Part shown: one piece after another, positions 41,137 to 48,957 of the stretch
How positions within the stretch are numbered: position 1 is the stretch's first letter
Layout: each line of letters opens with the position of its first letter
Source: an uncultured Bacteroidales bacterium
GTDB taxonomy: Bacteria; Bacteroidota; Bacteroidia; Bacteroidales; Bacteroidaceae
Assembly: GCA_902760315.1 (NCBI GenBank)
Contig: CACWFV010000001.1
Span: 62,001 to 126,000, forward strand
Direction of reading: 5' to 3'
DNA length: 64,000 bases
The notes under the pieces: model-generated
Told to the model about the DNA's origin: nothing
What the model saw: the letters and a program-made list of their open reading frames with translations, nothing else
Database searches by the model: none
Program-made: the position numbers and the translations under genes

Positions 41137-42019
41137 CTGCCTTTGCGATGTCATTGATAACAGCTGCTGACTGACCAGCGAGGACGCTTTCACCGTCTGC
41201 CCTCGTACTAACTTTTTGTCTTGCTCCATTTCCGTTTGTTATATTTGCCTTGGCCTGAGCCACGATAGTATTATATTTGTTTACGATTAAGTCCAAAGAC
41301 AGGTTCTTCAATATCCAGTCATCCGTTATGCTCTGAAGAAGTGCAGAGAAAGCGCCTACCACCGAATCGTCATCCACAGACATATTACGTGCCCGTCTGC
41401 TGGAGATAATTTTATTCAGTATAGCCTTCATAACGCCTCCGTCCTTAGAACTCCATACATAATCGACTTCATACAGTTCCTTGAAAAAGGCCTCATATAC
41501 CTTGCGCCCCTTGGTGACGATGGTATAGTCCTCTGGCTTCTTTCTTTTGGAATTCTTCTTGATTTCCGCCCTTGCTCCTGCATCCCCGTCAGGGTGTGCA
41601 GGAGAAATATTATTATTCTTTACTTCTTTACTTCTTATGATATGGTCACTTGGCTGGTCACTCTGTTGGTCGTTTGGCTGGTCGTTCTGCTGGTCGCTTT
41701 GCCTCTCCTTTGGTTGGTAATCGTCATATTTACAGATGGTTACTATACTAAATCTGTTGGTCGTTTCGATTTTAATTTCACCCGATGCAACCATACGTGC
41801 AAGACAAGTCCTGATTGTGCGCTCAGAAATGCCAGTCTCAGCACTTATTTTTGGCCTGCTGATGACCACCTGACCACGCTTGACCTGCCTTCCTTGCCAC
41901 GTCTTATCTATCGGTGACGCCTTGATAAGAAGGTGTATGAACAGATGAACCATTTCAGAATGGTTATACCACTCCCATTCTGTCAGTTTCCGATATATCT
42001 TTAGCCAGCCTTCACCCAT
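41108..42019 (-). CDS. DnaD-like phage replisome organiser
   Basis: A 303-residue protein. Start 42019 (MGEGWLKIYRKLTEWEWYNH) lies 1 nt after the VRR-NUC gene stop. The N-terminal part has the replisome-organiser pattern (WYNHSEMVHLFIHLLIKA, GQVVISRPKISAETGISERT, IRTCLARMVASGEIKIE), a winged helix that binds the origin. A low-complexity linker follows (QSDQQNDQPNDQQSDQPSDH), and the C-terminal part is DnaD-domain-like. It likely loads the replicative helicase; the helicase gene is two positions upstream. Confidence 0.75.
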   Translation of the reverse strand: MGEGWLKIYRKLTEWEWYNHSEMVHLFIHLLIKASPIDKTWQGRQVKRGQVVISRPKISAETGISERTIRTCLARMVASGEIKIETTNRFSIVTICKYDDYQPKERQSDQQNDQPNDQQSDQPSDHIIRSKEVKNNNISPAHPDGDAGARAEIKKNSKRKKPEDYTIVTKGRKVYEAFFKELYEVDYVWSSKDGGVMKAILNKIISSRRARNMSVDDDSVVGAFSALLQSITDDWILKNLSLDLIVNKYNTIVAQAKANITNGNGARQKVSTRADGESVLAGQSAAVINDIAKADEYYYNGGE

Positions 42020-42020
42020 A

Positions 42021-42506
42021 TTATTTCTTCTTGACCTCACGCTGGTATTCACCACGGAGGTACTTTGTTACTATCTCCTTAAATTCTTCCAGTGACTTGC
42101 AGACAACATAGAGATTGCCGTATTTCTCACAGTTCCGCTGCCATTCTTTCTGCTCTGGGCTCTGATAGCCTCCAGGCTTCTTCATTTCAATATACAGAGC
42201 CCCATAACCACCGCGAGGGATGCACAGACAAAGGTCTGCCACCCCCTTGCGTATTCCCTCCCTCTTCATCCTCGCACCCATCTTCCCGAGACGGACGCCC
42301 TCATTTGGAATGTGGAAGAGCATACCTTCCTGCCATAGAACAGGGTACTGTGCCGCAAACCATTGGAGGCAGTCTTGCTGGATTTGGCTTTCTGTCTGGC
42401 CGTTCTCCTTCATGACCCACGCAGGAACGCTTGTCTTATCCTGACCTGCCACAATAGCTGCAAGCAACCTCTTGTTGAATGATTGTTTTGATGATTTCGT
42501 AGCCAT
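42021..42506 (-). CDS. VRR-NUC nuclease domain protein
   Basis: A 161-residue protein. Start 42506 overlaps the helicase stop as TAATG. Its body has SQIQQDCLQWFAAQYPVLWQ, IPNEGVRLGKMGARMKREG, GVADLCLCIPRGGYGALYIE (the GVxD...E-x-K core of the VRR-NUC fold, ending ALYIEMKKPGG). It probably cuts branched DNA in recombination or packaging. It is read with the SF2 helicase. Confidence 0.85.
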   Translation of the reverse strand: MATKSSKQSFNKRLLAAIVAGQDKTSVPAWVMKENGQTESQIQQDCLQWFAAQYPVLWQEGMLFHIPNEGVRLGKMGARMKREGIRKGVADLCLCIPRGGYGALYIEMKKPGGYQSPEQKEWQRNCEKYGNLYVVCKSLEEFKEIVTKYLRGEYQREVKKK

Positions 42507-43774
42507 TAGAAATATTCGTTTGTCAGTGGTTTCCACTCTCCGTTTACCCATCCATTGATGACATATATCCCTGGCTTCGGCTCACACAGGCGAAGATGCT
42601 CCACGTAACCAAAACGCTCGATATTGCCTCCGAGGTCAACCACCCAACCTCTCTTCTCTGGGAACGGCCTTATTATGCGCCCAACACACTGATACCACTT
42701 GGCAAGTGACATCGTGGGACAGGCCATTACAATAGTGTCAAGCTCTGGATAATCAAATCCCGTCGTCAGGACTCCGACATTTGCAAGTACCTTGATTGCT
42801 CCGCTCTTGAAGTCCTCGATTATCCTTTTACGCTCCTTCGGCTTGGTCTCTCCAGTCAGGACCGCACTGCCAGGAATGGCACGGCAAAGGGCTTCACTCT
42901 CTGCAATGAATCTGGTGAATACCAGTATGCCCCTTCTTGGCACTCCGTCCTTCGGATTGAGCAACCGCTTTACGATGGACGCAAGTTGCTGACTCAGGGA
43001 ACACCTCTCGTACTCGGCAAACAAAGACCTCTCATCATAGTCCCTTCCCGTGCTGTTCTTCCGAACGTTGGCCGGATTGATTACGTTTATCGGGAAATAT
43101 CGGAGCCGGGCAAGGTAGCCCTGCTGCAGAAGTGTGTCTATACCTATATTATATAGTATTCTGCTGAAGATACGGGGTCTGGTACGAGTCAGGAACTTCA
43201 GCACACACCTGTTTGCGAACTCAGCTCCGTTTATCGGACGTCCGTATTCATCGAAGTAATCTTCATCCTTGAAGGAACCGTTAGGCTTGTATTTCCCGTC
43301 AACTTCAATACCTTGGGAAGCGTACAGCCTGTATGGAGTCGCTGTCAGGCCCAGAACCTTTCGAGGAACCTTCTCGATGAAATCCTTATACTGGCCACCT
43401 TCCGAATTGACCTCATGGCACTCGTCGATGATGACGGCTGCAAACTCATCGAACAGTTCCAGATGATTGATGACACTCTTGATGGTGGCATAGGTGATTC
43501 TGCCGATGTTCTTCTTTTTCATGGAAGCCGAATAGACCTCTGCAGTCTCTCCATAGCTCTGCAGCTTTGCCAAATTCTGTTCGAGAATCTCCTTCGACGG
43601 CTGAAGGACAATGACGTTCCCGTTAAGCTGCCTGGCGATATCAGCGATAAGGAGCGACTTACCACTGCCCGTGGGAGCAATGATAATGCCGTTCCCTTTA
43701 GCCTTTGAGCGGAAGAAATCTACCGCTATGTCGCTGGCCTGCTGTTGATATTCTCTGAGGACGAACTTACTCAC
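42506..43774 (-). CDS. DEAD/DEAH-box SF2 helicase
   Basis: A 422-residue protein with Walker A APTGSGKSLLIADIA (about 34), Walker B IIDECHEV (about 115), motif III LGLTATPYRL, and the helicase-C motifs LVFTRFIAESEAL, TTGFDYPELDTIV and QCVGRIIRPFPEKRGW. It unwinds DNA or D-loops, a normal phage replication/recombination protein. It overlaps the DUF4494 gene by 8 nt upstream and the VRR-NUC gene downstream by 1 nt. Confidence 0.9.
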   Translation of the reverse strand: MSKFVLREYQQQASDIAVDFFRSKAKGNGIIIAPTGSGKSLLIADIARQLNGNVIVLQPSKEILEQNLAKLQSYGETAEVYSASMKKKNIGRITYATIKSVINHLELFDEFAAVIIDECHEVNSEGGQYKDFIEKVPRKVLGLTATPYRLYASQGIEVDGKYKPNGSFKDEDYFDEYGRPINGAEFANRCVLKFLTRTRPRIFSRILYNIGIDTLLQQGYLARLRYFPINVINPANVRKNSTGRDYDERSLFAEYERCSLSQQLASIVKRLLNPKDGVPRRGILVFTRFIAESEALCRAIPGSAVLTGETKPKERKRIIEDFKSGAIKVLANVGVLTTGFDYPELDTIVMACPTMSLAKWYQCVGRIIRPFPEKRGWVVDLGGNIERFGYVEHLRLCEPKPGIYVINGWVNGEWKPLTNEYF

Positions 43775-44258
43775 CAGCTGCCTTCATTTTGCCGTCAACG
43801 ACGTCATCAGACTTCTTTTTGTACTCGAAAACGTCCATCAGCGGAGTCTCTGCCACTGAAGCAATCACATAGTCAATCATGGTTCCATCCATGACCTCTC
43901 CGATGTACTTCACTGCCGACCCCAAAGAGCCTGCCTGGATTAGATAGTAAACGCTTGAACGCTTCTCCCTGTCAGTTTTCTCGTCAATGGTGATAAACTG
44001 GAGCTTGGCCTTATACCACTTGTCGTCATTCTCATTGTCTGAGAAGAAAATCTCCTTGTAGGATGCCGGAACAATACCCTTGACTTCAAACTCGCCACTG
44101 ATATACGCAGACATTTCCTCAGTGATGCGCTCTTCTGCCTCTGTATGGCTCAGGGCGTCAACAGTGTACTTCTCTGTAATCTTCTTTTGTAATCCATCCT
44201 CCATGACTTTCTCATAGCGGATTTTGACCTCAAACCATTCTGCTGTTCTACTTCTCAT
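43767..44258 (-). CDS. DUF4494 protein
   Basis: A 163-residue protein matching DUF4494: WFEVKIRYEKVMEDGLQKKI, TVDALSHTEAEERITEEM, YISGEFEVKGI, EIFFSDNENDDKWYKAKLQF, ITIDEKTDREKRSSVYYLIQ, ETPLMDVFEY. Common in Bacteroidetes phages near replication genes; function unknown. It overlaps the SF2 helicase gene by 8 nt. Confidence 0.85.
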   Translation of the reverse strand: MRSRTAEWFEVKIRYEKVMEDGLQKKITEKYTVDALSHTEAEERITEEMSAYISGEFEVKGIVPASYKEIFFSDNENDDKWYKAKLQFITIDEKTDREKRSSVYYLIQAGSLGSAVKYIGEVMDGTMIDYVIASVAETPLMDVFEYKKKSDDVVDGKMKAAGE

Positions 44259-44293
44259 AATTCTTTGTTCTTAAATTGTTAATTACTATATAT

Positions 44294-44340
44294 AAAGCCA
44301 GTCTTGTGCCGCTCTTGTGGAGCGGCTTGTGCCTGGCTTT
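44294..44340. other. Two-tier hairpin just downstream of the lectin-fold gene
   Basis: Outer arms AAAGCCAG (44294-44301) and CTGGCTTT (44333-44340), and inner arms GCCGCTC (44308-44314) and GAGCGGC (44320-44326), are separated by symmetric 6-nt bulges and a 5-nt loop. It lies 10 nt past the stop of the lectin-fold gene. It has no long T-run. It could be a terminator or the cruciform that follows the variable repeat of diversity-generating retroelements. Confidence 0.5.
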
Positions 44341-44350
44341 GACTGATTGG

Positions 44351-45052
44351 TTATTTGGTAGGCGAAATCTGAACAGCCCGCACCGAGAACCCGCCGTACC
44401 GATTGTTGCTATTCTGTGGGCTCACACTCGAACTATCGAAGCTCACGTAGTACGCGTAATCGGCAGAGTTCCACGACGAGGACCAATAGTAGCCGAGCGA
44501 ACCGACACTATTGACGCTCGTACCGCGACCGTAGCCAGCAGCGGGAAAGAAAACGGACTTTCCGTTAATCTTAGACGTGAAGCGACTACCCATGTGGCCA
44601 TTCTCGCAACACCACTCGCGAGTACAGTTGTCAACGAGTTCCTGAAACTGCTCTTTTGTTGGCATCTGCCATGGCTCACCCATATTGAAGCGGGCCGCAT
44701 CATGTTCGATGTCTATGTCACCATCGAGTTCATGACCTTTTGTTTCATTATAGTCGTCGAAGTCGTAACCTGAGCCCATAGCATGACCTTCGATATTGCC
44801 CCATGAGAAATAGAGTCCGAAATCTTCTGGAGTTTTGGCACCAATGTTACGGTCTGCCCAGAGCGTACCAGAAGGCAGACCAAGTTCAACGGCAATCGTC
44901 TCGCTCGGAACTAATGTTTCTGGAGTGGTGGCTGGTGCGTCACCTTCCGTGATAAACTTGTAGGCTTCACGACAGAAGTCTACACTCTTTATTTCATCGA
45001 CGATGCCGAACTTGTCAAGCAACGTCATCTTTAAATCTTGAATTTTATTCAT
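44351..45052 (-). CDS. Fib_succ_major/DUF1566 lectin-fold protein, DGR-target-like
   Basis: A 233-residue protein; start 45052 (MNKIQDLKMTLLDKFGIVDE) is chosen because the preceding gene ends at 45060. It has the Fibrobacter-succinogenes-major-paralogue pattern: LPSGTLWADRNIGAKTPEDF, YFSWGNIEGH, PWQMPTKEQFQELVDNC, and at the end GYYWSSSWNSADYAYYVSFD, SSSVSPQNSNNRYGGFSVRA. The YWSSS...FSVRAV end is the shape of the variable region of diversity-generating retroelement targets, and the codons there are unusually GC-rich. No reverse transcriptase or template repeat is in the window. It may bind host glycans or another ligand. Confidence 0.75.
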   Translation of the reverse strand: MNKIQDLKMTLLDKFGIVDEIKSVDFCREAYKFITEGDAPATTPETLVPSETIAVELGLPSGTLWADRNIGAKTPEDFGLYFSWGNIEGHAMGSGYDFDDYNETKGHELDGDIDIEHDAARFNMGEPWQMPTKEQFQELVDNCTREWCCENGHMGSRFTSKINGKSVFFPAAGYGRGTSVNSVGSLGYYWSSSWNSADYAYYVSFDSSSVSPQNSNNRYGGFSVRAVQISPTK

Positions 45053-45059
45053 GTTACTA

Positions 45060-45467
45060 CTATTTATATTTATACTCATCCACAAACTCATAGAAAGTAT
45101 CGTTGTCATCTTCATCATCAGGAAGGGGAAGGTTTACTCCCCATTCCGTAAGCGCATCGGCGTGTATCTGGTTCATGAAGTGCTTCATGGCCTCAGTACT
45201 CAGGTCGCTGGTACCATGCTTGTATGGCGGTATGAACAGCGAAACGTAATGGTCGTGCCACACCTTCCTTGGCGTACCTGACCAGTATTCCAGCTGTGCC
45301 ATCCACATCCAGAACAGCCTATTTTGTGACATGGTACGGGCAAAGCCCTGCTTCTCGATAAGGATAACGTACTTGCCGCATGGCAGTGCGTCAACCGCTT
45401 CGACAAGCGAGGAACTCAGCTTCGTACTTCCGAAGGGTGTCTTTTCAAGTCTGATCACCTTTCCCAT
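45060..45467 (-). CDS. NinB-like recombination protein
   Basis: A 135-residue protein with the NinB-type core GFARTMSQNRLFWMWMAQLE, an H-x-HYVSLFIPPYKHGTSDLSTE region and MKHFMNQIHADALTEWGVNL, ending in PLPDDEDDNDTFYEFVDEYK. NinB-like proteins bind single-stranded DNA in recombination. It overlaps the SSB-like gene by 1 nt, fitting a shared function. Confidence 0.75.
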   Translation of the reverse strand: MGKVIRLEKTPFGSTKLSSSLVEAVDALPCGKYVILIEKQGFARTMSQNRLFWMWMAQLEYWSGTPRKVWHDHYVSLFIPPYKHGTSDLSTEAMKHFMNQIHADALTEWGVNLPLPDDEDDNDTFYEFVDEYKYK

Positions 45468-45892
45468 CAGAACGGCAAGTCATCGTTTTGGTCTGCCTCC
45501 ACTGTCGGCGCCTCCATCGTGGATGCCTGGTTACTGCTCGGAATGGCTACCGACTTGAAGTTACCAAGGTACACCTTGTTACGTGCCTCCAGCTCTTGCG
45601 GAGTATGTGCGTTTATCCACTCCTTGCTTGTGGCAAGTTTGGCATAGCACACGTTACCCCACTGGTCAGGCTCGCGCTTCTCTAAGATTTCAATCCCAAG
45701 GGCATAGAGCTTCGAGATAGTTATCTCTCCCGTCTGCTCGTTGGTCTTTTCCTCAACCTTCACGTAGATATCATTCTCTTCAATGGGGATGACCAGACAC
45801 TTCTTTGTGGCTGTTTTCCCATTGACGTTCATGATGCCTACATTCTCCAAACGGCCCAGATTCAATGAGCCTACTAATTTACTGTCTGCCAT
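45467..45892 (-). CDS. SSB-like single-stranded-DNA-binding protein
   Basis: A 141-residue protein. The beta-rich N-terminal part (LVGSLNLGRLENVGIMNVNG) resembles an OB fold; the C-terminus is a disordered linker ending NDDLPF, the acidic tip by which SSB proteins recruit partners. It lies between NinB-like and nuclease genes. An ssDNA-binding role is inferred from the tail and context, as the OB core is divergent. Confidence 0.75.
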   Translation of the reverse strand: MADSKLVGSLNLGRLENVGIMNVNGKTATKKCLVIPIEENDIYVKVEEKTNEQTGEITISKLYALGIEILEKREPDQWGNVCYAKLATSKEWINAHTPQELEARNKVYLGNFKSVAIPSSNQASTMEAPTVEADQNDDLPF

Positions 45893-45893
45893 A

Positions 45894-46718
45894 TTATACC
45901 TTTCTATAGTTGAAAATCTTTTCGTCAGTAATCAAGTCCTTATGATTCAGAAGGAACCCTATGAACCTCTCGCACATATCCCTGAGTCTCGGTATATCCC
46001 TTTCGGCCTTGAACACATACAGCTCCGTGAACGTTTCCCTGAAGTTCGTGACGTTATACTCGAAGCTGCTGATGTTGATTCCATTCTGCTGAAGAGTGAA
46101 CGGATAGACGATATGCTGCCAGTGCTTCCGATAGGAACCAGCAGAATAGCTCTTAGCCGTCTTCATGTCATGGATGCTGAACGGCAGCAGGTAGTCGATG
46201 AACCCGTACAGTTCGACGTTTCCATAACAGGTATCAAGGACGCCTTTCGTGAAGTACTGCTTCATGGCACCCTCATAGTAATTGACAAACTCCTTAACGA
46301 CAGGAAGAGAAAACGACCTCTGGTTGATAAATGTCTCGGATGGCTGGCCGTCATCATCAACCTTTATCTCCCTCTCGCTTATGGTGATGAGCTGCTTCTC
46401 GTCATCAGTCTGCAAGAGGAACTGGCCGTTATCCGTTTTCCCGTCAAGGAGCATATCCACGATGTTGTTGAACGCAGTACCCTTCTCAACCGCTTCATTC
46501 GTGAATGGCACACGGTTGATTCGGTTGATAATCTCGACAAACTGCTTGTCTGCATACTCGTCGTAGGTCATCTTCGGGTCGTCTGAGTGCCCCCAGAACT
46601 TCTCCCACAGCTCGTCTGTGTCGAGATAGTTCTGGAAGGCGTCCAGCAACGTAGCATAGAAGCAGAAATTACTTTCCTGCTTTTGCTCCTTTGGCCTGTT
46701 TTCCTGATTGTGGCTCAT
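45894..46718 (-). CDS. PD-(D/E)XK-like exonuclease
   Basis: A 274-residue protein. Start 46718 (MSHNQENRPKEQKQESNFCF) overlaps the Sak4-like gene by 50 nt; earlier starts overlap more. Its core has VEKGTAFNNIVDMLLDG and YGNVELYGFIDYLLPFSIHD, MKTAKSYSAGSYRKHWQHIV, with the D...D-x-K (HDMKTAKSY) pattern of RecB/Cas4-like nucleases. It probably makes single strands for the annealing system of its operon neighbours. Confidence 0.75.
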   Translation of the reverse strand: MSHNQENRPKEQKQESNFCFYATLLDAFQNYLDTDELWEKFWGHSDDPKMTYDEYADKQFVEIINRINRVPFTNEAVEKGTAFNNIVDMLLDGKTDNGQFLLQTDDEKQLITISEREIKVDDDGQPSETFINQRSFSLPVVKEFVNYYEGAMKQYFTKGVLDTCYGNVELYGFIDYLLPFSIHDMKTAKSYSAGSYRKHWQHIVYPFTLQQNGINISSFEYNVTNFRETFTELYVFKAERDIPRLRDMCERFIGFLLNHKDLITDEKIFNYRKV

Positions 46719-47739
46719 CTGCTGGCTTGTTTTCGTTAGCTGGTTTCTCTTCCTGCTTCTGCTCATTGGCCGGAGCCTCTGCTGGTGCAGACTGCTCAGA
46801 AGGAAGTTCGTACTCCTTCTTATCCTTGTTGTACACGAAGCCAAGTTTGCTCATTCTGGCCATGAACTTCTGACGTGCAACGGCAAGCGAGTTTCCGATA
46901 TGGTCATAGCCTGTCTTGACGTTATCCTTATAGTTGTTGGCTCCCTCGATGCAGTCGATGGTCTCGATGTCTGCATCTATCTGCTCCATGAGCTTCGTGT
47001 ATGCCTCACCTTCAGTGGAACGCTCAATCAGACGGGCACGGTAAGCCTTGAAAACCTTCTCTTCAAGAAAGTTGTTTATGCCGACCACGTTCCCATCCTT
47101 ATCCTTCAGATTGGGCAATTCCACAACCGACGGCATATTACAGGTGTTCTTTCCCTCTGATTCAGAAGTCGGGTCAAAGGTGATAGTGCGCTTGCGGTCA
47201 TCTGCAACCAGATAGCCGATAAGGTCAAGCTCTGTAGCAAGACTGTCGTAATTGGAGCCTCCGAACAGTGGGACATATCTCGTAACGTCACCGTTCTTGT
47301 CAGTCTGGCGGTGGGCTACAAAGATGACGTTCTTCTTCTTGGTGTCGATGAGCTTCAGAAGGTCACTGAACTCACGCTTACGCTGTCCGAAGCCCTCCAG
47401 AGTGAGTGAGCCGTTACGCTTGGCCATCTTCGGGTACTGCTTGATGATGTACTCGGCCATAGCGTCCAGCAGCTTGCCGCCTGTGTCGATTACCAGTGTC
47501 TCGTAGTCGGACAGGTCTTCGTTGTTCAACAGGTCCAGAATGTCCTCGTACTTCTCGGCCTGAACAGTGTCCTTGATAAACTCATAGTCCACACGATTGA
47601 TACCGCCGTCAAAGTCAACGAGCAGAGGTTTTGGCGCACTGAGCGCCAACGTGGTCTTACCCATACCAGGCTGACCGTAAATCAACATCTTCAAACGGAC
47701 GTTTACGTCCAGTTCGTTCTTTTTCTTGATTAAACCCAT
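46669..47739 (-). CDS. Sak4-like RecA-fold phage ATPase
   Basis: A 356-residue protein with Walker A YGQPGMGKTTLAL (21-33), DFDGGINRV, Walker B TLVIDTGGKLLDAM, and VIFVAHRQTDKNGDVTRYVP (sensor region). This is the single-strand-annealing/recombinase ATPase type of temperate phages. The C-terminal tail is a charged low-complexity linker (APANEQKQEEKPANENKPAD). It is the first gene of the recombination operon and overlaps the nuclease gene. Confidence 0.85.
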   Translation of the reverse strand: MGLIKKKNELDVNVRLKMLIYGQPGMGKTTLALSAPKPLLVDFDGGINRVDYEFIKDTVQAEKYEDILDLLNNEDLSDYETLVIDTGGKLLDAMAEYIIKQYPKMAKRNGSLTLEGFGQRKREFSDLLKLIDTKKKNVIFVAHRQTDKNGDVTRYVPLFGGSNYDSLATELDLIGYLVADDRKRTITFDPTSESEGKNTCNMPSVVELPNLKDKDGNVVGINNFLEEKVFKAYRARLIERSTEGEAYTKLMEQIDADIETIDCIEGANNYKDNVKTGYDHIGNSLAVARQKFMARMSKLGFVYNKDKKEYELPSEQSAPAEAPANEQKQEEKPANENKPADEPQSGKQAKGAKAGK

Positions 47740-47884
47740 AATGTAATATCGTTAAAATGTTAAACAAATGTCGTATCATTGATAATCTTCTATAACCATC
47801 GTATTTTTGCAAATCTCAGGTCGATTTTCTACGATTCAGGCCATCCTCAGACACCCTGAAAGTCATTTTTAGAAAGTTTAACTT

Positions 47885-48130
47885 TTAGGTGCTCAGCGGC
47901 TTTACGTTCCTTAGAATATCGCTGGCGGCGAACTTCCATCTGGTGTTTGCAGCCCCAAACGGCTTGTCGTACCTGACCTTTTCCTCAAGCATCAGCCTCT
48001 CCAGTCTCTTTTTGCCTCCTACGAGTTTCACGGCCACAGCCCAAGAGAAAGTCATGTCCTCTGTTCTCTCGATGATTGACTGGTACTTCTGGGCCATGAC
48101 GTCCATTCCGCTAACGTTCTGCATCTTCAA
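47885..48130 (-). CDS. Small DNA-binding-like phage protein
   Basis: An 81-residue protein beginning MKMQNVSGMDVMAQKYQSII. The C-terminal half (GGKKRLERLMLEEKVRYDKP, then ANTRWKFAASDILRN) resembles an excisionase-like small winged-helix protein. It overlaps the LuxR-type gene by 20 nt and precedes a 145-nt gap before the Sak4-like gene. Confidence 0.6.
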   Translation of the reverse strand: MKMQNVSGMDVMAQKYQSIIERTEDMTFSWAVAVKLVGGKKRLERLMLEEKVRYDKPFGAANTRWKFAASDILRNVKPLST

Positions 48131-48464
48131 TCCTCATTTCCATTTCCACCTCGACCCTGCGACCACGACGGTACACGTCCTTGTTCTCTACAATGGTGAT
48201 GTGCAGCAGCATGAGCAATGTGAGCAATGCAGCCAGGCCCATGCGCCTAACCTCCTTTGCATCCCAAGCCTTGCCGACATACCGTGACACCATATACAGC
48301 ACAAGCTCATGCGTAGAGGCGATAGACAGCTTCTTGTAGATATGCTTCTTGTGCGTCCTGACAGTCCAGATCGGCTTGTCAAGGACATCGGCAATCTCCT
48401 TGTCTGTCAGCCCGTGGCAATACTGCTCGGCTACGCAAACCTCGGTGTCGCTCAGTTCCTTCAT
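48111..48464 (-). CDS. LuxR-type HTH regulator with membrane helix
   Basis: A 117-residue protein. The N-terminal part is a LuxR/GerE HTH: LSDTEVCVAEQYCHGLTDKE, IADVLDKPIWTVRTHKKHIY, KKLSIASTHELVLYMV. A hydrophobic helix (MGLAALLTLLMLLHITIV, about 80-97) and a charged tail follow. This HTH-membrane pairing in a phage operon is uncommon and suggests a membrane-tethered regulator. It overlaps its neighbours by 1 and 20 nt. It probably acts on phage promoters; targets are unknown. Confidence 0.75.
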   Translation of the reverse strand: MKELSDTEVCVAEQYCHGLTDKEIADVLDKPIWTVRTHKKHIYKKLSIASTHELVLYMVSRYVGKAWDAKEVRRMGLAALLTLLMLLHITIVENKDVYRRGRRVEVEMEMRIEDAER

Positions 48465-48676
48465 CAGCGGATTCTCGTTACCTCTACCTGATACTTGCTC
48501 AGGTTGTCCTTCACTTCACAGTCCCAGTTGTTTCTGATAAGCTCCCTGCGTAGCTTGTTGACAACCGTGATAACTGAACTTCTCTGCTCGATGGGGAAAA
48601 CGGCCTTGCCGCCGATGCCAATCTTGCGAAGTTCCCCAGAGATGGGTTTCTTCTTTACTTCTGTCATTCGATTCAT
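48464..48676 (-). CDS. Small phage protein, first gene of the rightmost minus operon
   Basis: A 70-residue basic protein (MNRMTEVKKKPISGELRKIG) with an HTH-like or winged end (RSSVITVVNKLRRELIRNNW, then CEVKDNLSKYQVEVTRIR). It is the first gene after the minus promoter at 48831-48862. It overlaps the LuxR-type gene by 1 nt. A Cro-like or anti-repressor role is possible from place and size only. Confidence 0.6.
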   Translation of the reverse strand: MNRMTEVKKKPISGELRKIGIGGKAVFPIEQRSSVITVVNKLRRELIRNNWDCEVKDNLSKYQVEVTRIR

Positions 48677-48773
48677 CTTTTTAATTTTGTTCCCCCGTGA
48701 GGGGGAGGTTTCTACTTCCTAACAGAAATGATAACCTTCATTGTCATTTTGTTATTTTTAGGTATATATCAAA

Positions 48774-48805
48774 TTTGCATAGGAACGGAAAAATGCTTAT
48801 CTTTG
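48774..48805 (+). promoter_or_regulatory. Plus-strand promoter for the repressor-like gene
   Basis: The -33 TTTG (48774-48777) and -7 TATCTTTG (48798-48805) are separated by 20 nt. The spacer holds CATAGGAACGG, the 15-mer shared with 29994-30008. It faces the minus promoter at 48831-48862, and the two transcripts cross; the leader to the repressor start is about 145 nt. Confidence 0.75.
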
Positions 48806-48830
48806 CCGTTGTTATCGTTATTTTCTGTTG

Positions 48831-48862
48831 CAAAGATACAAAAAGTTTATCAAATACGCAAA
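48831..48862 (-). promoter_or_regulatory. Minus-strand promoter P7 of the early operon
   Basis: The -33 TTTG (48862-48859), exactly 20 nt, then -7 TATCTTTG (48838-48831). The spacer has the shared core CGTATTTGATAAACTTTT, and AAAAGTTT...AAACTTTT (48841-48867) forms an inverted repeat over the promoter. It drives the HTH and LuxR-type genes to the left. Confidence 0.8.
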
Positions 48863-48957
48863 CTTTTCTTATCTTTTTTACGGGAAATACTAAAAAAATA
48901 TCTGAGCACTCCGTGACGGACTGCCAAAAAGGGTTATTCACATTATTATATATAGGT

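Noticed and set aside
41594..41720. Low-complexity QSDQQND/QNDQPND stretch as a DNA repeat element
   Set aside because: It is an in-frame linker of the DnaD-like protein with degenerate short repeats, not a mobile or CRISPR-like repeat.
47740..47884. Promoter in the gap before the Sak4-like gene
   Set aside because: AT-rich, with a TTTGCAAAAATACG word, but no -33/-7 pair of the phage type at 19-20 nt spacing; I see nothing definite in this gap.
48697..48957. Upstream extension of the repressor-like gene
   Set aside because: These codons are promoter and leader DNA; the HTH starts after ATG 48958.
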